From positions 186,001 to 250,000 of the forward strand of contig NZ_CP021080.1 in the NCBI RefSeq assembly GCF_000802245.2: a DNA stretch of 64,000 bases. Direction: 5' to 3'. Positions 18,750 to 27,370 of this stretch are shown one piece after another. Under the pieces are notes generated by a model that searched no databases, was not told where the DNA came from, and was given only the letters and a program-made list of their open reading frames with translations. How positions within the stretch are numbered: position 1 is the first letter of the stretch; the number at the start of each line of letters is the position of its first letter. The DNA is from Streptomyces pluripotens (lineage in GTDB: Bacteria > Actinomycetota > Actinomycetes > Streptomycetales > Streptomycetaceae). The position numbers were made by a program, and so were the translations under genes.

Positions 18750-18768
18750 TTAGCGAAGGCATGCCTTA
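18750..18768 (-). promoter_or_regulatory. Candidate DmdR1/IdeR iron box of efeUO-efeB
   Basis: TTAGCGAAGGCATGCCTTA matches the IdeR/DmdR consensus TTAGGTTAGGCTAACCTAA at about 12 of 19 positions, including TTAG at one end and the central AGGC/CCT halves around AAGGCATGCCTT. It lies immediately upstream of the efeUO ribosome site, where an iron-loaded repressor would block transcription. Confidence 0.7.
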
Positions 18769-18898
18769 CCTTCCCGACCCATCATGGCGATGGCCGCACC
18801 ATCAGCTGGACAAGAGGCAGCAATGTGGGGGCAAAGACCGGGAACGTTCAGCGCCAAGTGCCCGTCCACCGGCCGTTGGGCCGTGCACAGGCGTACGG

Positions 18899-20494
18899 TC
18901 AGACGCTGCCGGGGGCGGGCCGCCAGAGGCCGCCGGAAAGGGCTGCGGCGGCGGCTCTTTGCACGCGCACGACGGCTGGCGCATCGGCCCCCGGCACGGA
19001 GTAGTGCACCAGCACCGCGCCGAGCCGCGCGGACGGCCAGCCGCGGGCGTATCCAGGCGGTCGGGACCCCACCGGCAGCAGCACGGCCACCGGGATACGG
19101 CGGGCGGTCCGGGCGATGCCGGCCGCGGTGCTGTTGGCGTTGTGGCCGGACGTTTCGGCCGAGGAACAGCCCGTGTAGAACGCGACCGGGATGGCCTCGT
19201 ACCCGGAGAGCAGGCACGGCGGACGCACGCCGAGGCGGTGCAGGGTGGCTGCGGTGCGGGACCATGCGCGGCGGGCCGCGGTGTTGCTGTGCACGGTGTG
19301 CACCAGGACGGCCAGCTGTACGGCGAGATGAGCAGCGAGCCCCAGGCAGATCAGCGTCACGGCCACCGGGCGCCAGGTCCCGCGCGCGCCGGTCGCCAGT
19401 GTGATCAGGGCATCGGCGACCGCGATGGCCAGCAAGGCGTAGGTGGGCAGCAGGAAGCGGGGTGCTGCATAGCCGATCAGGAACAAGTAGGGAAAGGCGA
19501 CGCTCACCGCGCAGGCCAGGACCACCCCCGTGGCCCCAGTACGCCGGGCGCGCACCGCGAAGACCAGGCCGAGGACGGCGAGCACGGGCAGCACGAACCA
19601 CCACACGGTGAGCACCGGGTTCGGCAGGGCGCCCGTGCACGGCCGGCACAGGGTCCGCCCGCCGAGGCTGCGCAGCTGGTCCACCACGGCGAGGTGGCTG
19701 CCGAGTCCGCCCTGAATCGCGGAGCCGTCGGACAGACGGCGTACGAGGCCGCCGTAGCTCACGTACGCCTCGATCACCCACTCGGCGGCCCCGGCGGCGA
19801 GCCCGGCGAGCAGGACCAGCGCACGGCGCCGTCCGCGAACCAGGCCAAGGGCGAGGAGTGGCAGGGTCGCGAAGACCGCGTCCATGGGCCGCATCAATGC
19901 CATCAGCGCCGCACTCGCCGCCAGGCCCCACAGGGCGCCCCGGTCGGGGCCGGCGCGGTCAGGGCCGGCGCGCAGGAAGCAGGCGACGGCGACCAAGGCG
20001 CCCACGGCGACCCAGTAGTTCGGCATCGCCTGCGGGCCGTAGAACAGGGTCACCCAGAGAGAAGCGAAGAGAGCACCAGCAAGGGCGAGTACACGCACCG
20101 GGAACAAGTCGCGCCAGGCACGCAGGGCCAGGAACAGGCCGAGGCCGGACAGGACCGCGAGGTAGATCCGCAGCAGGGCCGTCGAGGACGACCAGGACGC
20201 GACGGGTGCGACGAGCAGCGAGATGCCCCGGGCGCGGGGTGCGCTGAAGAAGGCGGCGGGGGCATGAGCGCCGACCTGGCTGACGTACACCGTCTCGTCC
20301 CAGCCGAGACCCATGCCGGGCCGGACCAGGAGCAGCTGGGCCAGGGTGAAGGCGGTCGCGACGGCCGCGAGCAGAGCCCCGGCCCCGTTCTTCCTCCCGC
20401 CATCGGGAGCGCTCACGGACCCGACGGCGGTGCGAAGGGCGCGCCCGCTCCGCGTCGCGGCCCGAGCGTCATGCATGCCGCCGCCCATCATCAC
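18899..20494 (-). CDS. Polytopic glycosyltransferase-39/PMT-like membrane protein
   Basis: This 531-residue protein has about ten to twelve membrane segments and the layout of GT-C fold glycosyltransferases. The likely catalytic acidic pair sits in the first periplasmic loop (MGLGWDETVYVSQVG). Later features include RIYLAVLSGLGLFLALRAW, MRPMDAVFATLPLLALG, and a periplasmic C-terminal domain with paired cysteines (RPPCLLSGYEAIPVAFYTGCSS). Such enzymes move a sugar from polyprenyl phosphate to cell-wall glycan or protein. GTG and several clustered ATGs (20494 to 20473) compete as start, with AGAGGGG just upstream. It is divergent from the BlaI gene and lies 167 bp from efeUO. Confidence 0.8.
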   Translation of the reverse strand: MMMGGGMHDARAATRSGRALRTAVGSVSAPDGGRKNGAGALLAAVATAFTLAQLLLVRPGMGLGWDETVYVSQVGAHAPAAFFSAPRARGISLLVAPVASWSSSTALLRIYLAVLSGLGLFLALRAWRDLFPVRVLALAGALFASLWVTLFYGPQAMPNYWVAVGALVAVACFLRAGPDRAGPDRGALWGLAASAALMALMRPMDAVFATLPLLALGLVRGRRRALVLLAGLAAGAAEWVIEAYVSYGGLVRRLSDGSAIQGGLGSHLAVVDQLRSLGGRTLCRPCTGALPNPVLTVWWFVLPVLAVLGLVFAVRARRTGATGVVLACAVSVAFPYLFLIGYAAPRFLLPTYALLAIAVADALITLATGARGTWRPVAVTLICLGLAAHLAVQLAVLVHTVHSNTAARRAWSRTAATLHRLGVRPPCLLSGYEAIPVAFYTGCSSAETSGHNANSTAAGIARTARRIPVAVLLPVGSRPPGYARGWPSARLGAVLVHYSVPGADAPAVVRVQRAAAAALSGGLWRPAPGSV

Positions 20495-20624
20495 CCCTCT
20501 GCGCTCGCGGCCTGACGTGCCGTCCGATCAAGGAAAACATCGCTGGACCGACCGTACCCCGGCACGCTCCCGGGGGCAGGGCGGCCGTCCGGCCGGCGGC
20601 CCTACGCGCTGTAAGGTTGGGGGC

Positions 20625-21008
20625 ATGGTTGGCACAGGGTCCCGCGGCAGGGCGGAGCGGCGCGGCGCCGGGAAGCTGGAGAGCGAGGTGCTGGCCGCGC
20701 TCTGGGCCACCGAGCGGCCACTGACCCCGGCGGAGATCCAGGCCGAGATCAGCGGCGGGCTCGCCTACAACACGGTCCACACCATCCTCACACGGCTGTA
20801 CGACAAGAAGCTGGTACTCCGCGATGCCGACGGGCGGCGCGGTGCTTACCGGCCCGCCAAGAACGCGGCCGAGCTGACCGCCGAGGCGATGCACGACATC
20901 CTGAACCGGGGCCCGGACCCGCTCGCCGCGCTCCAGCACTTCGTGACCGGACTGAGCCCCGAGGAGGAGCGGGTGCTGCGCGAGCTCCTCGCCGGAGAGG
21001 ATCCGTGA
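20625..21008 (+). CDS. BlaI/MecI/CopY-family repressor
   Basis: This 127-residue winged-helix regulator starts at ATG 20625 (MVGTGSRGRAER). The helix-turn-helix runs through LESEVLAALWATERPLTPAEIQ, and then GLAYNTVHTILTRLYDKKLV, typical of the family. The C-terminal helices (GLSPEEERVLRELLAGED) mediate dimerisation. In actinobacteria such genes usually precede a membrane M56 (BlaR1-like) peptidase that inactivates the repressor. Here the GTG start of that partner overlaps the TGA of this gene, but the partner is broken at 21005. Its target may be the divergent glycosyltransferase gene, its own promoter, or genes elsewhere. Confidence 0.88.
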   Translation: MVGTGSRGRAERRGAGKLESEVLAALWATERPLTPAEIQAEISGGLAYNTVHTILTRLYDKKLVLRDADGRRGAYRPAKNAAELTAEAMHDILNRGPDPLAALQHFVTGLSPEEERVLRELLAGEDP

Positions 21009-21142
21009 GGTCCGATGTGTACGGCCCGCTGGTGCACCGCCCTGCTGTCCGCCGCCGCCCGGTGATCGCCCGGCGGCGCGCTCCGGCGCGCTTCCGCCTA
21101 AGGGCCTCGGCCGCCGTCCTGACCGCCGCCGCCCCGGACTGA
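21005..21142 (+). pseudogene. Probable N-terminal remnant of an M56 (BlaR1-like) membrane peptidase gene
   Basis: A GTG overlapping the blaI stop opens a 45-codon frame (VRSDVYGPLVHRP, then VIARRRAPARFRLRASAAVLTAA) that stops at 21142. The start and the ARRLAP-like and AAVLTAA segments resemble the N-terminus of actinobacterial M56 peptidases that follow blaI genes. The usual first hydrophobic helices are scrambled and the HExxH protease domain is missing. The 220 bp to the next gene hold no further recognisable piece. Family assignment rests on position and short similarity, so it is tentative. Confidence 0.4.
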
Positions 21143-21364
21143 TCACCCCTCCGGCCAGCCACCGCGCCACTCGCCGGTAAACCGTCCGCTGGCCCCGGAC
21201 GGGCGCCCGCTCACCCTCTTCCTCGTGGAACACCGGGCCGACCGTCAGGCGACTGCGGCCGGGACCGGCGGGCCGCGGCCCGGACGCTGGCCTGAGGTCA
21301 CCGGACCACCGCCCCCTGCGCGCGGTGGCCGCTCCCGCCGCCGCTCCTCCCTCCAGGCCGGCTC

Positions 21365-23707
21365 TCAGCGGCCGTTCGGCGCGCGGTGCGGCGGCTGTTC
21401 CGGAGCAGGGCGCCGGATCAACGGCGGCACCGGTCGGACGGCCGACTCGTGGATACTGACCGTCAGCGGCTCTCCGTGGTGACGCAGGGTCAGCGGCGGG
21501 CCGTCCAAGAGCAGGTACGCGGCCTTGTCGGCGCCGATGTCCACGCGCAGCCGGCGCCCACGGAACTGGACGTTGAAGGCCAGGCGGCGAAACCGCTCGG
21601 GCAGCCGCGGCGCGAACCGCAGGCGGTCCCCCTCGCAGCGCATGCCACCGAAGCCCGCCACCAGCGCCATCCAGGTGCCGGCCAGCGAAGCGATGTGCAG
21701 TCCGTCCCGGGTGTTGTGCTCCAGGTCGTGCAGATCCATCAGCGCGGCTTCGGCCGTGTAGTCGAGGGAGAGCCCCGGATGACCCGCCTGCGCGGCGATG
21801 ACGGCCTGACAGCAAGCGGACAAGGAGGAGTCGCGTACGGTCAGCGGCTCGTAGTAGGCGAAGTTCCGGGCCACCTGCTCCTCGTCGAAGCGGTCACCGC
21901 AGGTGTACATCGCCAGCACCAGATCGGCCTGCTTGACGACCTGCTTCCGGTACAGGTCGAAGTAGGGGAAGTGCAGGAGCAGCGGATACTGGTCGGCTCG
22001 GGTGCCGGCGAAGTCCCAGCGCTGGTAGCGGGTGAATCCGGCGTGCTGTTCGTGAACGCCGAGTTCGGAATTGTAGGGGATGTGCATGGCCTCCGCGGCA
22101 TCCCGCCAAGCCGCGCTCTCCTCCTCGTCCACGCCGAGCCGCCGGGCCTCGCGCGGGTGGCGTTCGGCGGCGTCGGCCGCGGCGAGCAGGTTCTGCCGGG
22201 CCATGAGGTTGGTGTAGGTGTTGTCGTCGGCGACCGCGCTGTACTCGTCGGGTCCGGTGACGCCGTCGATGTGGAAGACGCCGTGCGTGTCGTGGTGGCC
22301 CAGCGACCGCCACAACCGGGCCGTCTCCACCAGCAGTTCGACACCTGCCTCCCGCTCGAAGGCGGTGTCGCCGGTGGAGGCGACATACCGGACGACGGCG
22401 TCGGCGACGTCCGCGTTGACATGGAAGGCGGCGGTGCCGGCCGGCCAGTACGCCGAGCCCTCTCGGCCTGCGATGGTGCGCCAGGGGAACGCGGCACCGC
22501 GAAGCCCCAGTTGGACGGCGCGTTCACGAGCCTCGTCCAGGGTGTTGTACCGCCACCGCAGCGCTTCGGCGACGGAGGCGGGCGCGGTGTGGACGAGCAC
22601 GGGCAGCACGAACATCTCGGTGTCCCAAAAGGCATGCCCGTCATACCCCGACCCGGTCAGCCCCTTGGCCGGTATCGCACGCTGTTCGGCACGGGCTCCG
22701 GCCTGCAGGACGTGGAACAGCGCGAAGCGGACGGCTTGCTGGATCTCCTCGTCACCCTCGACCTCGACATCGGCGCGGGCCCAAAAGTCATCCAGGTAGG
22801 CCCGCTGGTCCGCCAGCAGGCCCTGCCAGCCGTCCTGTGCGGCAGCCGCGAGAGCGGCGTCGACCTGGTCGGCCATGGCGGGCAGGGAACGGGTTCCGGA
22901 CCAGCCGTGAGCGACCAGCTTCTCCACGGTGAGCGTCTGTCCGGGCTCCAGGACGGAGGTGACGGTCAGGCGGGCCACGTCGGTGCCGCTCTCGCTGTGC
23001 GTGGTGGTGCGTTCCGGGCCAGTGACGAAGTGGTCGGCGGCGGCGGCCACTCGAAAGCCACTGCGCCGGGTGCGGTGCACCAGCCGCAGCCGGTTGCCGA
23101 AGGCGGAACCGTCCTCCTGTTCCAGCGGGGACTGCAGCGCCATCGCGGCGCGGGGGTCGCCGTTCGTTCCCGGCAGACTCTCGTTGGCAACCAGTTCCGA
23201 CTGGATCACCACCCGGCTGCGCCCGCCAATGGCCTCAACCTCGTAGGCGACCGCGGCCACCGCCCGTTGGGTGAGCGACACCAGCCGGGTCGAACGCACC
23301 CGGACCGTCGTCCCGGCCGGGGACGTCCACTCGCAGGTCCGCTCCAGCACCCCGCGGCGCAGGTCCAGCAGCCGCTCGTGGGCGTGCAACCGACCGTAGC
23401 GCAGGTCGAAGGGCTCGTCGTCCACCAGCAGCCGGAGGATCTTGCCGTTGGTGATGTTGATGACCGTCTGGCCCGACTCCGGGTAGCCGTAACCGGCTTC
23501 CGCGTACGGCAGCGGGTGCACCTCGTGCACGCCGTTCAGGTAGCTGCCGGGCAGACCGTGCGGCTCACCCTCGTCGAGATTGCCGCGCCAGCCGACATGG
23601 CCGTTGGAGAGGGCGAACACCGACTCGCTCTGGGCGAGGACGTCCAAGTCGAGGGCGGTCTCCCGAATCGCCCACGGCTCCACGGCGTACGACCGATGGC
23701 TGATCAC
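21365..23707 (-). CDS. Glycoside hydrolase family 65 sugar phosphorylase
   Basis: This 780-residue cytoplasmic enzyme should cleave an alpha-glucoside disaccharide (maltose, trehalose, kojibiose or nigerose) with phosphate, releasing beta-glucose 1-phosphate. It shows the N-terminal beta-sandwich (ESVFALSNGHVGWRGNLDEG), the barrel with LTGSGYDGHAFWDTEMFVLPV, the catalytic glutamate in GVTGPDEYSAVADDNTYTN, and the C-terminal jelly-roll (LRFAPRLPERFRRLAFNVQF). Length is normal for GH65. Its GTG start overlaps the stop of the upstream beta-phosphoglucomutase gene (GTGA), so the two form an operon in which the phosphorylase product becomes the mutase substrate. The exact disaccharide is unresolved. 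Confidence 0.92.
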   Translation of the reverse strand: MISHRSYAVEPWAIRETALDLDVLAQSESVFALSNGHVGWRGNLDEGEPHGLPGSYLNGVHEVHPLPYAEAGYGYPESGQTVINITNGKILRLLVDDEPFDLRYGRLHAHERLLDLRRGVLERTCEWTSPAGTTVRVRSTRLVSLTQRAVAAVAYEVEAIGGRSRVVIQSELVANESLPGTNGDPRAAMALQSPLEQEDGSAFGNRLRLVHRTRRSGFRVAAAADHFVTGPERTTTHSESGTDVARLTVTSVLEPGQTLTVEKLVAHGWSGTRSLPAMADQVDAALAAAAQDGWQGLLADQRAYLDDFWARADVEVEGDEEIQQAVRFALFHVLQAGARAEQRAIPAKGLTGSGYDGHAFWDTEMFVLPVLVHTAPASVAEALRWRYNTLDEARERAVQLGLRGAAFPWRTIAGREGSAYWPAGTAAFHVNADVADAVVRYVASTGDTAFEREAGVELLVETARLWRSLGHHDTHGVFHIDGVTGPDEYSAVADDNTYTNLMARQNLLAAADAAERHPREARRLGVDEEESAAWRDAAEAMHIPYNSELGVHEQHAGFTRYQRWDFAGTRADQYPLLLHFPYFDLYRKQVVKQADLVLAMYTCGDRFDEEQVARNFAYYEPLTVRDSSLSACCQAVIAAQAGHPGLSLDYTAEAALMDLHDLEHNTRDGLHIASLAGTWMALVAGFGGMRCEGDRLRFAPRLPERFRRLAFNVQFRGRRLRVDIGADKAAYLLLDGPPLTLRHHGEPLTVSIHESAVRPVPPLIRRPAPEQPPHRAPNGR

Positions 23708-24444
23708 TGCTTGCCTCCAAGCTCGGCGAGGTCACGGACGACGACATCGGCGCCGTGCGCGTACAGGGCATCGGCCTGTCCGACGCGGTCCACGCCGACG
23801 ACGTATCCGAAACCGCCCGCGCGGCCCGCGTCCATACCGGCCAGGGCGTCCTCGAACACGGCCGCCCGGGACGCCTCAACCCCGAGGTCGCGGGCGGCGG
23901 CGAGGAAGGTGTCGGGGTGCGGTTTGCCCGGCAGGTTCCGCTCGGCGGCGACCACGCCGTCGATCCGCACGTCGAAGAGGTGCTCGGCGTCGACCGAGCG
24001 GAGCACGTCCCGGCAGTTGGCACTGGAAGAGACGATCGCGGTGCGCAGCCCCGCGGTCCGGACCGCCGCCAGATAGCCGAGGGTTCCTTCGTAGGCCCGC
24101 ACGCCACCGGTGCGGATCTTCTCCAGGAGCCGGGCGTTCTTGCGGTTGCCGAGCCCACGGACGGTGCGTGCGCCGGGAGGGTCGCCCGGGGTGCCCTCGG
24201 GCAGGTGGATGCCGCGCGAGTCGAGGAAGGCACGGACGCCGTCAGCGCGGGGGCGACCGTCGACGTACTCGTCGTATTCGGCGATCGCGTCGAACGGCCG
24301 CCCCTGTTCGCCCTCGTAGTCGTGCAGGAACGCGTCGAACGTCTCCTTCCAGGCAGCCGCGTGGACGACGGCGGTCCTGGTGACGACCCCGTCGAGGTCG
24401 AAGAGGCAGGCCTGGATGGTATCGGGCAGACCGAGCTGAGTCAT
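23704..24444 (-). CDS. Beta-phosphoglucomutase-family HAD phosphatase/mutase
   Basis: This 246-residue HAD-superfamily protein probably converts beta-glucose 1-phosphate to glucose 6-phosphate. The nucleophile motif is ACLFDLDGVVTRTAVVH, motif II is TAIVSSSANC, motif III is LPGKPHPDTFL, and motif IV is AAVFEDALAGMDAG. The cap domain includes GLGNRKNARLLEKI, as in beta-PGM-like proteins. The ATG at 24444 (MTQLGLPDT) is used; the much longer upstream frame is Arg/Ser-rich and not coding-like. It is the first gene of the two-gene operon with GH65. Trehalose-6-phosphate phosphatase-like activity is a less likely alternative because of the GH65 partner. Confidence 0.88.
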   Translation of the reverse strand: MTQLGLPDTIQACLFDLDGVVTRTAVVHAAAWKETFDAFLHDYEGEQGRPFDAIAEYDEYVDGRPRADGVRAFLDSRGIHLPEGTPGDPPGARTVRGLGNRKNARLLEKIRTGGVRAYEGTLGYLAAVRTAGLRTAIVSSSANCRDVLRSVDAEHLFDVRIDGVVAAERNLPGKPHPDTFLAAARDLGVEASRAAVFEDALAGMDAGRAGGFGYVVGVDRVGQADALYAHGADVVVRDLAELGGKQ

Positions 24445-24559
24445 ACTCAGCACTGTTCCCCAAGAAGCGCTCTCCAGTGAGTGGCGCACACCACACCGGG
24501 CCACATGCAGGCGGCGGTTCCCGTACCCTTCACACCCCCCTGGGTGCCACACTCTGCGT

Positions 24560-25261
24560 GTGCCGCTGACCTTCGACGACCTCCTCGCCCGTGCCCGCGC
24601 CCTCCCCCGGGGCGGCCGACGCGCACTGCTCGGCATCGCGGGCAGCCCCGGTGTGGGCAAATCAGCGCTCGCCGAACGTCTGGTGCAGGCCCTCAACGCC
24701 GACGACCCGCCCCTGGCCGCGCACGTACCGATGGACGGATTCCACCTGGCCGACGCCGAGTTGGACCGGCTGGACCGCCGGAACCGCAAGGGCGCCCCGG
24801 ACACCTTCGACCCGGCCGGATACACGGCGTTGCTGCGGCGCCTGCGCGAGGACGCCGCCGAGGTGGTGTACGCGCCCGGGTTCGAGCGGGTGCTCGAACA
24901 GCCGGTCGCGGGCGCGATCCCGGTGTCACCGACCGCCAGGGTGGTGGTGACCGAGGGCAACTACCTGCTGCTCCAGGAGGATTCGTGGCAGCGAGCGCGC
25001 TCGTACCTGGACGAGGTGTGGTTCTGCGAGATCGACGAGGAGGAGCGGATCCGGCGACTGGTCGCCCGGCACGAGCGGTTCGGCAAGGACCATGAGTCCG
25101 CCCTGGCCTGGGTGCTGGGTGCAGATCAGCGCAACGCCGACCTGGTCGCGGCGACTCGGGAGCGGGCGGACCTGGTGGTGCCGGCGGGCTCGCTGACCTT
25201 GCCCACGACGGCAGGATCCCTCGGAGGGGAGGGACGGCACAGCCCGGCCGGTCCGGGGTGA
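24560..25261 (+). CDS. P-loop nucleoside/nucleotide kinase-like protein
   Basis: This 233-residue protein resembles the uridine kinase/pantothenate kinase-like P-loop family (often annotated nucleoside/nucleotide kinase family protein). The Walker A motif is GIAGSPGVGKSALAERL, followed by VPMDGFHLADAELDRLDRR, in which the Asp is the likely catalytic base. Further conserved parts are KGAPDTFDPAGY, VVTEGNYLLLQ and WFCEIDEEERIRRLVARH. It starts with GTG at 24560. The last 30 residues are Gly/Pro-rich. It is divergent from the HAD gene by about 115 bp. The phosphorylated substrate is unknown; relatives include fructose- and pantothenate-type kinases. Confidence 0.82.
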   Translation: MPLTFDDLLARARALPRGGRRALLGIAGSPGVGKSALAERLVQALNADDPPLAAHVPMDGFHLADAELDRLDRRNRKGAPDTFDPAGYTALLRRLREDAAEVVYAPGFERVLEQPVAGAIPVSPTARVVVTEGNYLLLQEDSWQRARSYLDEVWFCEIDEEERIRRLVARHERFGKDHESALAWVLGADQRNADLVAATRERADLVVPAGSLTLPTTAGSLGGEGRHSPAGPG

Positions 25262-25416
25262 ACTCCCGCAGGCTGCCGACCGTACCCGTGTACACGGCAG
25301 AGGGTCTGCCGGTACGACTCGTGCAGCGGTGATGCCTGCGGTGCCGGGAGCGGGGCGAGGGCCGGTCCCCCGAACGCTCCCGCCGTCGCCCGCCCGCTGC
25401 CGCCGCGGAGCGGACA

Positions 25417-27291
25417 ATGACACGCGAACAGCACAGGGTTCTCCCCTCCGGGACTTCTTCCGGGGGGCTCGCGCGGCCGACCCCCGGCCGGGTGCCCGCC
25501 CGGCTGTACGCTGCCGTGCGGCGACGCCGCCGGTGGCTGGTGCCGGTGCTCGTGGCACTGTTGCTGGCCCAGATGGCCGCGGCGATGGTGACGGCGGCGG
25601 AGCGGCAGACGCCCACCATCGACGAGCCGGTGTACGTCGCGACGGCCACCGACTACGTGCGCGAACACCGGCTTCGCTACAACCCGGAGCATCCGCCGCT
25701 GGGCAAACTGCTGATCGCGGCCGGTGTGGTGGTGGCCGACCCGCACTACGACCCGTCGTACCCCGGCTCCCAGGGGGAGGTAGGCCGGCATCTGCTGTAC
25801 GAGTCGGGCAACGACCCCTGGCGGTTGATGTTGTGGGCGCGGCTGCCAATAATCGCGCTGACCTTGCTGTTCGGGCTGGTCGCCTTCGCGTTCGCCCGCG
25901 GGCTGGCGGGCACGGCGGGCGGGCTGGTGGCACTTGCCCTGTACGCCTTCTCGCCCGATGTGATCGCGCACGGTTCACTGGCCACGCTGGACGTGCCGAC
26001 CGCCGGGTTCGTGCTGACATCAACCTGGCTGGTCTGGCGGGCGCGGCGGCGGCCGGTGCTCTGTCTGCCGCTGTGCGGGGCGGCACTCGGAGCAGCGGTG
26101 GCAACCAAGATGAGCGCACTGGCGGCGGTGCCGGTGGTACTGGCGCTCGCGGCGTTGTCCGCAGTGGCCGCCGGGCGGGCACGGCGGAGGCTCTCGGTGC
26201 CCGGGGCGGATTCGGCCGCCGGACGGACGGAACGGACGCCAACCGCACTCACCGGAGCGGAGACCGGGCGGCGGCGGAGGGTGCCGGCGCTGCTCGCGCG
26301 GGTGGCCGCCGCCGGGGGGAGGAAGGTACCGGCGGTGTTCACGGTTCCGGCCGCCGGCCGCCGACGAACGGTGCTGACTACGCTCGCCGCCATGGCGACC
26401 GTGGCGCTGGCGGCGGTGGCGGTCGTGTGGGCCGCGTATCTCGCGGTCGATCCCCGGCTGCGGTTCACACCCGCACAGCCCGTTCCGGCCCTGCACGGGC
26501 TGCGCGGACGGTTGGTGGACCTGCTACCGGTGCCCGAGGCCTACCGGGCCGGTATGCGGGTGCAGTTCGACCTGGAGACCCATCGATGGCAGGGCTATCT
26601 CTTCGGTCACCTGTACACCGGCTCGCGATGGTATTACCTGCCGGCCGCCCTCCTGGTGAAGACACCGCTCGGCCTGCTGGCGCTGGGCGCGGCCGGTGCC
26701 GTGGCGATCGTGGCGGTACGACGGCTGCGGCCCGCGGCGGCATACGTCCTGCTGCCGCCCCTGGTGCTGCTGGCCGTGGCGATGACGGGGGCGCGGGACT
26801 TCGGGACCCGGTACGCGCTGTTCGTGCCGATGTTCTTCGCAGTTGCAGCGGCTTGTACGGCGGGGTCCAGCCGGCGGTGGGCGGCCGGGGCGACGGTCGT
26901 GCTGGTGCTGTGCACCGCAGTGAGTTCGCTGCGGACGTTCCCGTACTATCTGCCGTACGCCAACGAGGCGTTCGGCGGGCCGGCCCGCACCCATCTCCTG
27001 CTGCACGACTCCAACGTGGATTGGGGACAGGACCTGGGCCGTCTCGCCGACCGCCTGCGTCAGCGGTACCCGGGCGAGCGGGTGTGGCTGGTGTACAAGG
27101 GCAGCGGAGTACCGTCGTACTACGGCATCCGTGCCGCCGATCCGCGCAGGGTGCCGCCCGGACGGGTGCGCGGCCTGCTGGTGGTGTCGGACTCCGCGGT
27201 CGCCAAGGCCCGCGGGAAGCTCGCCGAGTTGATCGACAGCAGCAGGCCGGTCGGGGAGGTCGGCCATTCGATCAGCATCTACCGGCGGTGA
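25417..27291 (+). CDS. GT39/ArnT-like polytopic glycosyltransferase
   Basis: This 624-residue membrane protein belongs to the GT-C protein-mannosyltransferase/ArnT-like group. The first helix (WLVPVLVALLLAQMAAAMV) is followed by the hallmark acidic loop TPTIDEPVYVATATDYVRE and the PEHPPLGKLL motif, typical of polyprenol-phosphate-dependent transferases. About nine more helices follow, interrupted by a long Arg/Ala-rich loop (about residues 255-320). The C-terminal soluble segment includes HDSNVDWGQDLGRLADRL. It should add a sugar from a lipid carrier on the outer face of the membrane. ATG 25417 is the chosen start. The acceptor is unknown; it is a second GT-C enzyme within 6 kb of the one at 18899. 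Confidence 0.85.
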   Translation: MTREQHRVLPSGTSSGGLARPTPGRVPARLYAAVRRRRRWLVPVLVALLLAQMAAAMVTAAERQTPTIDEPVYVATATDYVREHRLRYNPEHPPLGKLLIAAGVVVADPHYDPSYPGSQGEVGRHLLYESGNDPWRLMLWARLPIIALTLLFGLVAFAFARGLAGTAGGLVALALYAFSPDVIAHGSLATLDVPTAGFVLTSTWLVWRARRRPVLCLPLCGAALGAAVATKMSALAAVPVVLALAALSAVAAGRARRRLSVPGADSAAGRTERTPTALTGAETGRRRRVPALLARVAAAGGRKVPAVFTVPAAGRRRTVLTTLAAMATVALAAVAVVWAAYLAVDPRLRFTPAQPVPALHGLRGRLVDLLPVPEAYRAGMRVQFDLETHRWQGYLFGHLYTGSRWYYLPAALLVKTPLGLLALGAAGAVAIVAVRRLRPAAAYVLLPPLVLLAVAMTGARDFGTRYALFVPMFFAVAAACTAGSSRRWAAGATVVLVLCTAVSSLRTFPYYLPYANEAFGGPARTHLLLHDSNVDWGQDLGRLADRLRQRYPGERVWLVYKGSGVPSYYGIRAADPRRVPPGRVRGLLVVSDSAVAKARGKLAELIDSSRPVGEVGHSISIYRR

Positions 27292-27370
27292 GTCCCGCTC
27301 CCTCGAACCCCTGGTCACGGCCGTGGGTGAGCTATGTTGAGTGCTCGTGGGAGAAAAAGGAGGCGGACCG

